From contig NZ_CP028897.1 of the NCBI RefSeq assembly GCF_003072645.1, positions 4,043,658-4,107,657 of the forward strand: a stretch of 64,000 nt of DNA. Direction: 5' to 3'. Shown here piece after piece: positions 1-9,809 of this stretch (the first letter of the stretch is position 1; each line of letters starts with the position of its first letter). The notes under the pieces are model-generated. The model saw nothing but the letters and a program-made list of their open reading frames with translations. It was not told the origin of the DNA and did no database searches. This DNA comes from Dongshaea marina. Lineage in GTDB: Bacteria > Pseudomonadota > Gammaproteobacteria > Enterobacterales > Aeromonadaceae. A program made the position numbers and the translations under genes.

Positions 1-134
1 TGTTCCTGCAGATCGGTATCGTCACCGCGGTGATCGCCGTACTGATGCTGATCACAGCGCCTATGCTGACCCGGATTATCACCAGCGGTAGTGCTGAAGA
101 TAAAGCGTCTCAGGCTGCTCCTGAAGCGGCTTAA
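1..134 (+). CDS. POT-family peptide/H+ symporter, 3' end only
   Basis: The window opens inside a gene. The frame beginning at base 3 runs to a TAA at 132-134 and encodes one hydrophobic helix followed by a short Ala/Ser-rich polar tail. The helix (FLQIGIVTAVIAVLM, then PMLTRII) aligns with the last helix of the complete POT transporter at 5380-6879 ([15 protein letters not shown], then PMLNRII), so this is a paralogous proton-coupled di/tripeptide permease of the inner membrane. Only about 43 residues are visible, so DtpA- and DtpB-type members cannot be told apart. An intrinsic terminator follows at 180. Confidence 0.75.
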   Translation, partial: FLQIGIVTAVIAVLMLITAPMLTRIITSGSAEDKASQAAPEAA

Positions 135-179
135 TCTGATACTGAGTTGAGTCTGACTCAACTCATTGCTAGGATATGC

Positions 180-216
180 CATCCTGCGGTGAAGGTTTCA
201 CCGCAGGATGTTTTTT
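180..216 (+). terminator. Rho-independent terminator after the POT gene
   Basis: A perfect 14-bp inverted repeat (180-193 with 197-210, 3-nt loop) is followed by six T at 211-216. It lies 46 bp after the transporter stop and 40 bp before pth, so it separates the two transcription units. Confidence 0.85.
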
Positions 217-255
217 ATAGGGCATCATCTCTTATCCAAGCGGTAGTAAAACGAC

Positions 256-852
256 GTGAAAAACTCAATCCAACTGATCGTCGGCCTGGGAAATCCTGGC
301 CAGGAATATGCGGCAACCCGGCATAATGTTGGGGCCTGGTTTGTCGAGCGCCTCGCGGCTCGCCACCAGCTCTCCCTTAAAGAGGATCGCAAATTCTTTG
401 GCTATACAGGGCGGGTGCGTATCCAGGATCAAGAGGTGCATTTGCTGATCCCAACCACCTATATGAATCTCAGTGGCCAGGCACTGTCTGCCCTGGCACG
501 TTTTTACAAGATTGGGGTCGAAAATATTCTGGTAGTTCACGATGAACTGGATCTTCCCCCCGGGGTTGCCCGCTTTAAAAAAGGGGGCGGTGCCGGAGGA
601 CATAATGGACTCAAAGATATAATCCAGAAACTCGGTAACAACAAAGAGTTTTACAGACTGCGCATCGGTATCGGTCATCCGGGCTCTAAAGACAGGGTTC
701 ATGGCTTTGTTCTGGGCAAGCCCTGCCCTAAAGAGCTGGCTCTGATCGATGAAGCGATCGATGAAGCTCTGACATGCAGCGAATTGTGGCTAAAACAGGA
801 TCTTCCCCGGGCGATGAACCGCCTGCATTCCTTTAATGCCAATCCATCTTAA
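256..852 (+). CDS. pth: Peptidyl-tRNA hydrolase
   Basis: Cytoplasmic enzyme that cleaves the ester bond of peptidyl-tRNA released by drop-off, recycling tRNA; essential in E. coli. The 198-aa product (E. coli 194) begins with the family signature GLGNPG at residues 10-15, followed by TRHNVG, where His23 corresponds to the catalytic His and Asn13 to the substrate Asn. The DELDLPPG and [12 protein letters not shown] segments are also present. The start is GTG at 256; upstream Shine-Dalgarno pairing is weak. ychF starts 21 bp downstream on the same strand, the usual pth-ychF arrangement, and the two are probably cotranscribed. Confidence 0.97.
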   Translation: MKNSIQLIVGLGNPGQEYAATRHNVGAWFVERLAARHQLSLKEDRKFFGYTGRVRIQDQEVHLLIPTTYMNLSGQALSALARFYKIGVENILVVHDELDLPPGVARFKKGGGAGGHNGLKDIIQKLGNNKEFYRLRIGIGHPGSKDRVHGFVLGKPCPKELALIDEAIDEALTCSELWLKQDLPRAMNRLHSFNANPS

Positions 853-873
853 TTAATCAAGAGTATCTGAATC

Positions 874-1965
874 ATGGGTTTTAAATGTGGTATCGTCGGC
901 CTGCCAAATGTTGGCAAATCGACCCTCTTTAACGCACTGACCAAGGCCGGTATCGATGCAGCAAACTTCCCGTTCTGCACCATCGAGCCTAATACTGGTG
1001 TGGTTCCTGTGCCTGATCTGCGCCTGGATCAACTGGCGGCGATCGTCTCTCCCCAACGGGTCATCCCAACCACCATGGAGTTTGTGGATATTGCAGGCCT
1101 GGTGAAGGGCGCCTCTAAGGGGGAAGGTCTCGGCAACCAGTTCCTGGCCAATATTCGTGAGACCGATGCGATTGGCCACGTGGTTCGCTGCTTTGAAGAT
1201 GACAACATTGTTCATGTTTCCGGTAAGGTTCATCCGGGTGAAGATATTGATGTGATCAATACCGAGCTGGCCCTGTCCGACCTTGAGAGCTGTGAGCGCG
1301 CGATCACCCGGGTTGCGAAAAAGGCCAAGGGTGGCGATAAGGATGCCAAGTTCGAGCTGCAGGTTCTGGAGAAGATCCTGCCACACCTTGAGCAGGCCGA
1401 GATGGTTCGCTCGGTGGAGCTCAGCAAAGAGGAGAAGGCCGCGGTTGCCTACATCAACTTCCTCACTGCGAAGCCCACCATGTATATCGCCAACGTCAAT
1501 GAAGATGGCTTTGAGAATAACCCCTACCTGGATCAGGTTCGTGAGATCGCGGCCAAAGAGAACTCTGTGGTGGTTGCCGTGTGTGCCGCTATCGAATCAG
1601 ATATCGCCGAGCTGGATGCCGAGGAAGCCGCCGAGTTCATGGAGGAGATGGGACTCGAAGAGCCGGGCCTGAACCGGGTGATCCGCTCCGGTTATGAACT
1701 ATTGCACCTGCAAACCTACTTCACCGCGGGTGTCAAAGAGGTTCGCGCCTGGACTACACCTATCGGGGCCACCGCTCCTCAGGCCGCAGGTAAGATCCAT
1801 ACCGACTTTGAGAAAGGCTTTATCCGGGCCGAGGTGATCGGTTTTGATGACTACATCAGCTGCAATGGCGAGCAGGGCGCTAAAGAGGCAGGCAAGTGGC
1901 GCCTGGAAGGCAAAGAATATATCGTCAAAGATGGCGATGTGATCCACTTCCGCTTTAACGTATAA
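874..1965 (+). CDS. ychF: Redox-regulated ATPase YchF (Obg-family, OLA1 homologue)
   Basis: The 363-aa P-loop protein has Walker [10 protein letters not shown] at about residues 9-17, [14 protein letters not shown] as the switch II region, a coiled-coil insertion around 120-200 and a C-terminal TGS domain ending in DVIHFRFNV. Known family members bind ATP rather than GTP, associate with ribosomes and negatively modulate oxidative-stress responses. Length matches E. coli YchF. It follows pth directly and ends at the intrinsic terminator at 1993. Nothing unusual is seen. Confidence 0.97.
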   Translation: MGFKCGIVGLPNVGKSTLFNALTKAGIDAANFPFCTIEPNTGVVPVPDLRLDQLAAIVSPQRVIPTTMEFVDIAGLVKGASKGEGLGNQFLANIRETDAIGHVVRCFEDDNIVHVSGKVHPGEDIDVINTELALSDLESCERAITRVAKKAKGGDKDAKFELQVLEKILPHLEQAEMVRSVELSKEEKAAVAYINFLTAKPTMYIANVNEDGFENNPYLDQVREIAAKENSVVVAVCAAIESDIAELDAEEAAEFMEEMGLEEPGLNRVIRSGYELLHLQTYFTAGVKEVRAWTTPIGATAPQAAGKIHTDFEKGFIRAEVIGFDDYISCNGEQGAKEAGKWRLEGKEYIVKDGDVIHFRFNV

Positions 1966-1992
1966 GTCTGTCAGCCTGTGTTGTGACTAAAG

Positions 1993-2019
1993 TGCCGCCC
2001 CATCCGGGCGGCATTTTTT
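1993..2019 (+). terminator. Rho-independent terminator after ychF
   Basis: A perfect 8-bp GC-rich stem (1993-2000 with 2006-2013) is followed by six T. It ends the pth-ychF unit and also lies just beyond the 3' end of the convergent binding-protein gene. Confidence 0.85.
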
Positions 2020-2059
2020 ATGCGTCATCAGACAAGCATGGGCGATCGCTCCCTTGCCT

Positions 2060-2842
2060 TCAATTGAGCCCCTTATAGGCCTCCACCAAATCCTTGGGGG
2101 GCTGCATATCGTACTTCTCATAGACGCCATTGAGCTTACCCTGCTGATAAAGCTTAATCAGGGTGTCATTAAAGCGCTTGATGAGTGATGCCGAATTGTG
2201 GGCCTTGGCAAAGCCGATGTAGTATTTAAGCTGCCTGTGCATTCCTGCGTAACGAATATTGTCCAGCTCCAGTTTATTGATCAGGGCATAGCCCACATCC
2301 CGGTTGGAGTAGACGGCGTCCACCTTGCCATCGGATAAGTTCTGAAACTGCCGCTCATCATCATTGGTGACACTAACTGCCAGCTTATTAATATTCTCTT
2401 TGATCTTGAGCAGGGACTTTTCGGTATTTGAAGGGCCGTAGACTCCCACATGATAATCGAGAATATCCGTCTCTTTGGTGAACTTTAGGGGGTTATCTTT
2501 TCTCACAAAAATGCCGTATTCGGTGTCTATGATGGGCGGTGAGAAATAAAAGATTTTACTTCGCTCTTCATTCCAGCCAATGACAAACAGGCCATTTTTA
2601 CGGCCATGCTCAACAAACCACTGAGCCCTGAGCCAGTTCATCAGCTGAAAAGAGCAGCTCATCTCCATCGCGTGGCACACCTCACGGATAATATCCGCCG
2701 CGGGCCCGGAGACCACATGCTTATCTTTGTAGTTAAAAGGATAAAAGTCCTGGGTAGCAAAGCTAAACTGGGCCCGGCTCACTGGGCTAAACAGCAAAAA
2801 GCTGGCACACAGTATAGATACCAGAAGAATTGACTTATTCAT
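2060..2842 (-). CDS. Periplasmic solute-binding protein, family 3 (orphan)
   Basis: The product is about 260 aa with an N-terminal signal peptide (MNKSILLVSILCASFLLF, cleavage after SRA) and a family 3 (amino-acid type) bilobed binding fold, including an FYPFNYKDK first strand and DAVYSNRDVGYALI near the hinge. I chose the ATG at 2842 because AAGGA lies about 8 bp upstream; an in-frame ATG at 2863 gives seven more residues but places the signal sequence internally. No ABC permease or ATPase genes are adjacent. The nearest gene is the divergent Cache histidine kinase at 3127. It could therefore be a sensory or orphan binding protein; the ligand is unknown. It resembles the three tandem proteins at 59.8-62.2 kb. 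Confidence 0.85.
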   Translation of the reverse strand: MNKSILLVSILCASFLLFSPVSRAQFSFATQDFYPFNYKDKHVVSGPAADIIREVCHAMEMSCSFQLMNWLRAQWFVEHGRKNGLFVIGWNEERSKIFYFSPPIIDTEYGIFVRKDNPLKFTKETDILDYHVGVYGPSNTEKSLLKIKENINKLAVSVTNDDERQFQNLSDGKVDAVYSNRDVGYALINKLELDNIRYAGMHRQLKYYIGFAKAHNSASLIKRFNDTLIKLYQQGKLNGVYEKYDMQPPKDLVEAYKGLN

Positions 2843-3126
2843 GCCAAACATCCTTGTCCACACTCCTCTATTGATAAAGGTAGTTAAGGAGCCGCCATGC
2901 TGCCCAGAAGCCTGATTTTTTTGCCAGAACCCAGTGCCGGTTGATGGAGCAAGGCTCCCCTGGTGACTCAGCCAAAACCTGCTTCGAACGGGTTATGAAT
3001 CCCTGGAAGGAGAACCGGGTTTAAACCTCCCGATAAAGAGTAATCCACCCAGAGCCCTTTGAGATAGTGTTATCCCCGGGATGAAACTATCCTTTTCTAA
3101 AAGCCCCCCTGACATCATAAGGCCTC

Positions 3127-5109
3127 ATGCAGCGACTGGAGAGATGGCTAAGAAAGCTTAAGATCCCGATCCGCCTTAGTGTCGGATATGTCTTGCTGCT
3201 GTTAGTCACCCTGGTGGTGGGAGATATTATCTTCTACTACCAGGTCAAACAGGTGGTGAAGCAGGGAATCGAGCAGGAGCTCGAAAAAACCACCTCGGCG
3301 ATCCTTCATCAGGTGAAGACAGCGGCCAATGTCGCGATCCGCAGCCACCTGCGTGGAGTGGCAGAAGCAAACCTTGAGCAGATAAGCTCACTCTATCGCC
3401 AGGTTCAGGCCGGAAAGATTAGCAGAGCGCAGGCCGAGGAGAAGGTTCATCAGCAGATGCAGGCACAATCAATCGGGGAGCGCGGTTATCTCTACATCAT
3501 CGATAGCCTGGGAAACATAGTCCACCATCGTCGTGATGCACTCAAGGGAGTCGATCTCTCCTACTACCCCTTCATCCAGCAGCAGATCGCTAAGAAGCAG
3601 GGCTATATGGAGTACGTCTGGAAAAACCCGGATGAGCGAACCCCTCAGGAAAAAGCCCTGTATATGACCTACTTCAAGCCCTGGGACTGGATCATATCGG
3701 TCTCAACCTACAGAGATGAATTTCGAACCCTGCTCAATATCGATGACTTTCGCCACTCGGTGCTGGATATGCGTTTTGGCAAAACCGGCTACCCATTTAT
3801 CATCAACACCGCAGGGGATATCATCATCCACCCCTTCCTGGAGGGAAATTTCTTTGAGATCAAAGACGATAATGGATTTCCCTTTTTCAGGGAGATCATC
3901 AATCAAAGAAACGGGATGCTCACCTACAGCTGGAAAAATCCGGGTGAGTCCGACTTTCGCAAAAAACTGGTCCTGTTTAACTATCTGTCCGAGCTGGACT
4001 GGATCGTGATCTCCTCCACCTATGAAGAGGAGATCTACGCCCCTCTGGACCGGCTTACCAAGCTCAATATCATCTCTCTCGCCCTGATATTGCTGCTGGT
4101 CCTTCCATTGTCTATTATCCTGAGCGCCTCTATTATCAATCCGCTCAAGCAGTTGATGTCACGCCTTGAGCTCGCTGCCAAAGGGGATTTTTCGATCCGC
4201 ATGCCCCTGGACAGCAGCAAAGATGAGATCCACCAACTCGCGGAGTACTTTAACCGCTTCATGCAAGAGCTGGAGGAGTTCAGTATTTCGCTACATGGTG
4301 AAATAAACCAGCACCGCAGTACCCAGCGGGAGCTTAAAAAGCTCAATATTGAGCTGGAGCAAAGGGTTTTGGAGCGAACCCAGGAGTTGAATGCCTCAAT
4401 TGAAACCCTGAAAAAAGCCCAGGCTCAGCTGGTCGAAGCCGAAAAGATGGCATCTCTAGGTACGGTAGTCGCCGGGGTCGCCCATGAGATCAACACCCCC
4501 ATAGGCACAGCAATCACCGCCATCTCCTTTCTCAGGGAGCAAACCGAAAGCTTTGTTCAGGTCACCGCCAATAATCAGCTCAGCCGAAGCGGCTTAACAG
4601 GTTACACAGAAACGGCTCTGGAGTTGACTCAGGCGATTCATAGCAGCCTTCAGCGCGCCGCCAGCCTGATCCAGAGCTTTAAAGGGATCGCCGTCGATGA
4701 GAGCCGTGAAAACCTGCGGGTGTTTAATCTCAGAGAGCTGTTAGTCGATTATTTTGCAACGGTTCAATCTGAGCTCGACTCCCATCAAATCACCCTGAAC
4801 CTGACTTGTGACCCAGATCTTGAACTTAGAAGTTACCCCAACACCTTCTCCCATATCATCTCTAACCTGGTGGTGAACTCCCTGCATCACGGCTTTGAAA
4901 ATCGCCCATCCGGAATCATCAGCATTGAGGTTGATGCATCAGCATCCGCCCTAACCCTTAAATATCGGGATAACGGCAGCGGAATGAATGATAAGCAGTT
5001 AAAAAATATTTTTGAACCCTTCTATACCACTAAGCGGGGCAGTGGAGGAACAGGCTTGGGTATGCACCTGGTTTATAATCTGGTCACCCATATTCTGGGG
5101 GCCAGATAA
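3127..5109 (+). CDS. Cache-HAMP sensor histidine kinase, 3' end frameshifted
   Basis: Inner-membrane histidine kinase: TM1 about residues 17-38, two Cache-like periplasmic repeats (each with GYxYI/GYPFI, a WKNP motif and DWIIS/DWIVIS), TM2 about 315-335, HAMP, coiled coil, then an HPK4-type H-box with VAGVAHEINTPIG and a HATPase with DNGSGM and GGTGLGMHLV. The frame ends at TAA 5107-5109, but the sequence continues in another frame to TAA 5184-5186, giving GQITLSSRV and so on as in its paralogue at 7018. One base is missing in the G5 run at 5097-5101, and about 28 C-terminal residues are lost. All catalytic boxes are retained, so the kinase may still work. No response regulator is nearby. Confidence 0.85.
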   Translation: MQRLERWLRKLKIPIRLSVGYVLLLLVTLVVGDIIFYYQVKQVVKQGIEQELEKTTSAILHQVKTAANVAIRSHLRGVAEANLEQISSLYRQVQAGKISRAQAEEKVHQQMQAQSIGERGYLYIIDSLGNIVHHRRDALKGVDLSYYPFIQQQIAKKQGYMEYVWKNPDERTPQEKALYMTYFKPWDWIISVSTYRDEFRTLLNIDDFRHSVLDMRFGKTGYPFIINTAGDIIIHPFLEGNFFEIKDDNGFPFFREIINQRNGMLTYSWKNPGESDFRKKLVLFNYLSELDWIVISSTYEEEIYAPLDRLTKLNIISLALILLLVLPLSIILSASIINPLKQLMSRLELAAKGDFSIRMPLDSSKDEIHQLAEYFNRFMQELEEFSISLHGEINQHRSTQRELKKLNIELEQRVLERTQELNASIETLKKAQAQLVEAEKMASLGTVVAGVAHEINTPIGTAITAISFLREQTESFVQVTANNQLSRSGLTGYTETALELTQAIHSSLQRAASLIQSFKGIAVDESRENLRVFNLRELLVDYFATVQSELDSHQITLNLTCDPDLELRSYPNTFSHIISNLVVNSLHHGFENRPSGIISIEVDASASALTLKYRDNGSGMNDKQLKNIFEPFYTTKRGSGGTGLGMHLVYNLVTHILGAR

Positions 5110-5268
5110 CCCTCAGTAGCAGAGTCAATGAATACACCTCAATCACCATCACCCTGCCGGCAAGCACCATTGCCCTCCCCGCTTAAGCATCAAAGCGATA
5201 CACAAAAAAACAAACTTTTGTATTGATTTAAAACAATAATCGGCATATTTACAAAATTCAGAACATAA

Positions 5269-5308
5269 ATCACAAGAATTTGATCATTTGTGATAGCCAT
5301 CATTTTAT
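5269..5308 (+). promoter_or_regulatory. Candidate operator, possibly CRP-type, upstream of the POT gene
   Basis: In the AT-rich 190-bp leader of the transporter there is a perfect 7-bp inverted repeat (ATCACAA 5269-5275, TTGTGAT 5288-5294). Overlapping it, TGTGA at 5289-5293 is followed after 6 bp by TCATT, which matches most of a CRP consensus. This is a match by eye only; the spacing to a promoter could not be established. Confidence 0.35.
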
Positions 5309-5379
5309 TTGAATGGCGTTTTTAACATGATGTTCACCCTGAGCCAGGCTCACTTATCAAAACAACTGGGTAAATAAGA

Positions 5380-6879
5380 ATGACTCAATCACACTCAAAT
5401 AATGTGTTAAATCAACCCAAACCCTTCTATATGATCTTCTTTGTAGAGCTTTGGGAACGCTTTGGTTATTACGGCCTTCAGGGAATACTCGCGGTCTATT
5501 TTGTCGAAAAGCTCGGTTTCTCTCAGGAGCTTTCTTTTATTACTTTTGGTGCCTTTGCAGCCCTCGTTTATGGATTAATCTCAATCGGTGGCTTCATCGG
5601 GGATAAGGTTCTCGGGACCAAACGAACCATTATTCTCGGTGCCTTGATCCTGGCGATCGGCTATATGGTGGTGGCATTTTCGATCTCTCACCGTGAGCTT
5701 ATCTTCATCGGCCTGGGTATTGTTTCTGTGGGGAATGGCCTGTTTAAGGCAAACCCATCGAGCCTGCTTTCTAAGTGCTATGAAGAGGGAGACTCCAGGC
5801 TTGATGGTGCTTTTACCATGTACTACATGTCGATCAATATCGGCTCTTTCCTCTCCCTGCTGTTCTCCCCTGTGATTGCTTCTCACTTTGGTTATGCTGC
5901 CGCCTACACTGTGTGTGCCATCGGCTTGCTGCTATCCATGTTGAGTTACTGGATCTTTCGCAATACCGTGGGTCATATCGGATCCGAGGCCGATAAGCGT
6001 CCTCTGGACCTGAAAAAATTACTCCTGGTGATCATAGGTTCGGCCGTGCTCTCGCTGATCTGTGCGTTTTTAATGAAGCACGTGGCTCTGGCTGAGGGGG
6101 TGCTGGTCCTCATCTGTGCCGTGGTCATCGTTCTCTACTTCCGCGAAGCTTTCAAGCTGCAGGGAGTTGAGCGTGGCAAGATGATGGTTGCATTTGTGCT
6201 GATGATTGAGGCTGTGCTGTTTTTCATTCTCTACGCTCAGATGCCCACCTCTTTGAATTTCTTCGCCATCCACAATACCCAGCACCAGTTGTTTGGCATA
6301 GGTATCAACCCGGTGAGCTTCCAGAGCCTCAACCCATTCTGGATCGTACTTGCCAGCCCGATCCTCGCCTGGCTATACAATCACTTTGGCCATAAGGGAC
6401 GCGATCTCTCTATGCCAGCTAAGTTCACCCTGGGGATGTTCCTCTGCTCCCTGGGCTTCCTCTGCCTGGCTCTGGCCGGACGTTTCTTTGCCAACGAAAT
6501 GGGGATCGTCTCTGCCTGGTGGATCGTGCTGACCTATTTCTTCCAGAGTATTGGTGAGCTGATGATCAGCGCCCTGGGACTAGCGATGGTCGCCAGCCTG
6601 GTTCCCCAGCGCCTGATGGGATTTGTGATGGGTGCCTGGTTCCTGACTCAGGCCAGCGCATTTTTACTCGGCGGTTGGGTGGCAAGCTTTACTGCGGCAC
6701 CTAAAGGGGTCAGCGATCCCATCCAGACCCTGCCTCTTTATACCAAGGTGTTCATGCAGATCGGCGTTGTCACTTTAGTGATCGCCATCATCATGTGGCT
6801 GACCGTCCCTATGCTCAACCGGATCATTCACTCTGAGAGCAAGCCTCAGGAGGGCGAGAGCGCTCTGAGCCATAGTTAA
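5380..6879 (+). CDS. POT-family proton-dependent oligopeptide transporter
   Basis: The 499-aa inner-membrane symporter imports di/tripeptides using the proton gradient. The first helix carries the family signature [18 protein letters not shown] (ExxERFxYY), and about 14 hydrophobic segments are visible, including the PTR2 region [12 protein letters not shown] near residues 145-156. Length fits the DtpA/DtpB group (about 490-500 aa). It is monocistronic, with a leader containing a possible CRP site and an intrinsic terminator 8 bp after the stop. It lies between two paralogous sensor kinases, which may respond to related nutrients; that link is inference. A second POT gene ends at base 134. 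Confidence 0.93.
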   Translation: MTQSHSNNVLNQPKPFYMIFFVELWERFGYYGLQGILAVYFVEKLGFSQELSFITFGAFAALVYGLISIGGFIGDKVLGTKRTIILGALILAIGYMVVAFSISHRELIFIGLGIVSVGNGLFKANPSSLLSKCYEEGDSRLDGAFTMYYMSINIGSFLSLLFSPVIASHFGYAAAYTVCAIGLLLSMLSYWIFRNTVGHIGSEADKRPLDLKKLLLVIIGSAVLSLICAFLMKHVALAEGVLVLICAVVIVLYFREAFKLQGVERGKMMVAFVLMIEAVLFFILYAQMPTSLNFFAIHNTQHQLFGIGINPVSFQSLNPFWIVLASPILAWLYNHFGHKGRDLSMPAKFTLGMFLCSLGFLCLALAGRFFANEMGIVSAWWIVLTYFFQSIGELMISALGLAMVASLVPQRLMGFVMGAWFLTQASAFLLGGWVASFTAAPKGVSDPIQTLPLYTKVFMQIGVVTLVIAIIMWLTVPMLNRIIHSESKPQEGESALSHS

Positions 6880-6886
6880 CCCCACA

Positions 6887-6912
6887 AAAGACCCGGCATA
6901 GCCGGGTCTTTC
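6887..6912 (+). terminator. Rho-independent terminator after the POT gene
   Basis: A perfect 11-bp stem (6887-6897 with 6901-6911, 3-nt loop ATA) closes with TTT. The T tract is short but the stem is strong and starts 8 bp after the stop codon. Confidence 0.8.
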
Positions 6913-7017
6913 CCCCTGTAGTTAATCCAAACTTGCCCTCCTCCAGCAATGCTCAATACTTAGCGTAAGGGACACAAAAAGCTCCTCTCATCTCAGGAGG
7001 GTATGGATCGTTCGAAT

Positions 7018-9041
7018 ATGAAGAGGCTGATAGGCTGGATCCGCTATCTGAAAATTCCCCCCGGCTGTTGCTGGGAACCCTGCTGACCCTGCTCATTATT
7101 AGCGGCATCGGCTATGCGGTCTTTTATCAAAACACCAAGCAACTGCTCAGCCAGGAGATCGACGATGAGCTCAAACTCACCAGCCAGGCGATATTAGAGC
7201 TGGTCAGGGGTTCGGCCCATATCTCGATTCAGACCCACCTGCACACCCTTGCCGAGGCTGATCTGCAGCTGGTTACCAGCCTCTACAATCAATCAAAGCA
7301 GGGGAAAATCTCAGTCGCCGAGGCCAAGCGCAGAGCCTTTGAGCTCCTTAAGGCCCAAAAGATTGGCGATAGTGGTTATACCTATGTTCTGAGCAGCAAG
7401 GGGCTGTTGCTGCTCCACCCCCTCAAGGAGTTTACCGACAAAGACATCTCCGGCCTGCACTTCGCCAGCGAGCAGATCCGACGTAAGCGAGGTTATCTGG
7501 AGTACCAGTGGCAGGGCAGCGACGATGACAGCCTGCGCAACAAGGCGCTCTACATGAGCTACTTCGAACCCTGGGACTGGATCATCTCGGTCTCCTCCTA
7601 TCGCAGTGAATTCCACCAGCTACTCGATCCCCGGGACTTTGACTCCGCACTGGAGAAGATGAAAATTGGCCAGACCGGTTATCCCTTTATCGTGGATCGC
7701 CAGGGGAACCTGATTGCAGGAAAAAGCCAGGATCACCTCTCCCCCGAGGAGTTGCAGCCACTACTGGTGGCAAATTCAGATGATCTGAGCCTGAGCTTAA
7801 GTAACAAAGGAAGAGAGATCCAGGCAATATCTCACTACCTGCCCGACATGGGCTGGTATGTGATTGCGGTTGCCTACCCCGATGAGCTGAACGCCCCACT
7901 GAAGACCTTCTCACTACTTAACATCCTGGGGGGTCTCCTGATTTTACTGCTAATCCTGCCCCTGTCTCTTCTCATCAGTGCCTCCATCATCTACCCGATG
8001 CGCCAGCTTTTACGGCGAATGCAAAGTGCCTCGACCGGCGACCTATCGGTTCGGATTCCAGAGGAGCAGGCTGGCCAGGATGAGTTTTTCCAGCTTGCCC
8101 AACTTTTTAATACCCTGATGGAGGAGCTTGAGAAATCCAGCGCCTCGTTGCGCCAGGAGGTCAATGAGCGTCAAAAAGCCCAGGATGAGATGGAGATGCT
8201 CAATTTTGAGCTTGAGCAACGAGTTGCCGAACGAACCCAACGGATGCAAGCCTCCCTGCACTCCCTCAAGCAGGCCCAGAAGCAGGTAGTTGAAACCGAG
8301 AAAATGGCATCGCTCGGAACCGTTGTCGCGGGGGTAGCCCATGAGATCAACACCCCGATTGGCACAGCCATTACCGCCGTGAGCTTCTTAAATGAGCAGG
8401 CTGAAGGGCTAGCCCAAAGCCTTGCCGAAAACAAAATCGGCCGACAGCAACTAACACAGTTTATTGAGCAATCGATTGAGCTAACCCAATCGGCCAAAAC
8501 CAACCTGCACCGTGCCGCCCGGCTGATCCAGAGCTTTAAGAGCATCGCGGTTGACCAGGCGAAGGAGCGCCCGTCGCAGTTTAATCTGTCTGAGCTTATC
8601 CGTGATTACATGCAAACCATCCATAGCGAGCTTCAAGAGAAACAGATTGAGGTCACGGTGAACTGCCCCGAGCACCTGATACTGGAGAGTTACAACAACG
8701 CCTTCATGCATATCCTGGCGAATCTTTTTACCAATGCCATCAGTCACGCCTTCACCGACCGGGGAGGTGAGATTATCCTGGAGGTGCAGTGCGATAGCGG
8801 CGATCTGGTGATCGACTTCCAGGATAATGGCAAGGGGATGAGCTGGGAGCAGCAGAAACTTATTTTTGAACCCTTCTTCACCACCAACCGCAACGATGGA
8901 GGGACCGGGCTTGGGATGCACCTGGTGTATAATTTGATCACTCACCTGCTCCAGGGGCAAATAAGCTGCCAGAGTCTGCCGGATCTGGGCTGTCGCTTCA
9001 CCATTCAGCTGCCGATCGCCATCGTCCTTAATGCCGAGTGA
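7018..9041 (+). pseudogene. Cache-HAMP sensor histidine kinase, frameshifted near the N-terminus
   Basis: Paralogue of the kinase at 3127 with the same order: TM1, two Cache-like repeats, TM2, HAMP, coiled coil, HPK4 H-box (VAGVAHEINTPIG) and HATPase (DNGKGM, GGTGLGMHLV), ending in a complete C-terminus. The expected start MKRLIGWIRYLKIP at 7018 aligns with MQRLERWLRKLKIP of the paralogue but is out of frame with the rest. One base appears missing from the C6 run at 7057-7062. Without it, translation could begin only at a TTG at 7068, inside TM1. An in-frame ATG at 7003 lies 2 bp after AGGAGG, while 7018 fits the paralogue better. It is either a pseudogene, a slippage-controlled gene or a sequencing error. 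Confidence 0.8.
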
Positions 9042-9178
9042 TCCCTCTCTATCCTGTTTTCTCCTGAACACCGTCCCCTGTTCCGCTCATAAAACCGACA
9101 GAGCTGTATAGCTTGCAGGCAAAGTTTCTATTTTTTATCCAACCACACCACAAAAGCTGTTTTTTCTCAAAAAAAGGG

Positions 9179-9207
9179 TTGACCCAATCTGCGCATATTC
9201 GCATAAT
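9179..9207 (+). promoter_or_regulatory. Sigma-70 promoter of the tRNA operon
   Basis: TTGACC at 9179-9184 and CATAAT at 9202-9207 are separated by exactly 17 bp, about 40 bp before the first tRNA. A GC-rich discriminator (cgcccc) follows the -10 element, typical of stringently controlled stable-RNA promoters. Confidence 0.75.
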
Positions 9208-9247
9208 ACGCCCCGCTTCCAACGAGAAGCAAAGCAAACTTGAGTGT

Positions 9248-9324
9248 GGCTATGTAGCTCAGCTGGTTAGAGCACATCACTCATAATGATGGGGTCGCAG
9301 GTTCGAATCCCGCCATAGCCACCA
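9248..9324 (+). tRNA. tRNA-Met (CAT), elongator type
   Basis: A 77-nt cloverleaf with acceptor GGCTATG/CATAGCC, anticodon loop CTCATAA, T-loop GGTTCGAATCC and encoded CCA. It closely matches E. coli metT/metU, and the paired first acceptor base pair argues against an initiator. It is the first gene of a six-tRNA operon. Confidence 0.95.
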
Positions 9325-9330
9325 GTCTGC

Positions 9331-9405
9331 TGGGATATCGCCAAGCGGTAAGGCAGCGGGTTTTGATCCCGCCACTCCCAGGTTCGAATCCTGGTATCCC
9401 AGCCA
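9331..9405 (+). tRNA. tRNA-Gln (TTG), copy 1
   Basis: A 75-nt cloverleaf with acceptor TGGGATA/TATCCCA, the unpaired first-position U typical of tRNA-Gln, anticodon TTG in GGGTTTTGATCCC, and encoded CCA. It is 6 bp after tRNA-Met. Confidence 0.95.
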
Positions 9406-9431
9406 TATTTTTGCTATTTTTTGATTGCTGT

Positions 9432-9506
9432 TGGGATATCGCCAAGCGGTAAGGCAGCGGGTTTTGATCCCGCCACTCCCAGGTTCGAATCCTGGTATCC
9501 CAGCCA
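9432..9506 (+). tRNA. tRNA-Gln (TTG), copy 2
   Basis: Identical by eye to the copy at 9331-9405 over all 75 nt; the 26-nt spacer differs. A recent tandem duplication or gene conversion is likely. Confidence 0.95.
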
Positions 9507-9520
9507 TATTTTTTGTTGTT

Positions 9521-9597
9521 GGCTATGTAGCTCAGCTGGTTAGAGCACATCACTCATAATGATGGGGTCGCAGGTTCGAATCCCGCCATAGCCACCA
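9521..9597 (+). tRNA. tRNA-Met (CAT), copy 2
   Basis: Identical by eye to the tRNA-Met at 9248-9324, including CCA. The duplicated Met and Gln genes parallel the E. coli metT-leuW-glnUW-metU-glnVX cluster, also located near ubiF. Confidence 0.95.
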
Positions 9598-9611
9598 ATA
9601 TCTAGAGTTTT

Positions 9612-9696
9612 GCGGAAGTGGCGGAATTGGTAGACGCACCAGATTTAGGTTCTGGCGCCGCGAGGTGTGAGAGTTCGAGTCTCTCCTTCCGCACCA
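9612..9696 (+). tRNA. tRNA-Leu (TAG)
   Basis: An 85-nt class II tRNA with a long variable arm (GGCGCCGCGAGGTGT), anticodon TAG in AGATTTAGGTTCT, acceptor GCGGAAG/CTTCCGC and encoded CCA. Confidence 0.95.
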
Positions 9697-9703
9697 TCAC
9701 AAT

Positions 9704-9778
9704 TGGGATATCGCCAAGCGGTAAGGCAGCGGGTTTTGATCCCGCCACTCCCAGGTTCGAATCCTGGTATCCCAGCCA
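9704..9778 (+). tRNA. tRNA-Gln (TTG), copy 3
   Basis: Third copy of the same 75-nt tRNA-Gln, identical by eye to the other two. It is the last gene of the operon; the terminator starts 4 bp later. Confidence 0.95.
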
Positions 9779-9781
9779 TTC

Positions 9782-9809
9782 AAAAAGCCCACCTCGTGTG
9801 GGCTTTTTT
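9782..9809 (+). terminator. Rho-independent terminator of the tRNA operon
   Basis: A perfect 11-bp stem (9782-9792 with 9798-9808) includes an A5 tract pairing with a T-run. No gene is seen in the remaining 240 bp before the MFS gene. Confidence 0.9.

Noticed and set aside
2881-2945. A 15-codon leader peptide with AAGGAG upstream, before the first Cache kinase
   Set aside because: The frame is too short with no attenuator-like structure after it; a chance match is as likely.
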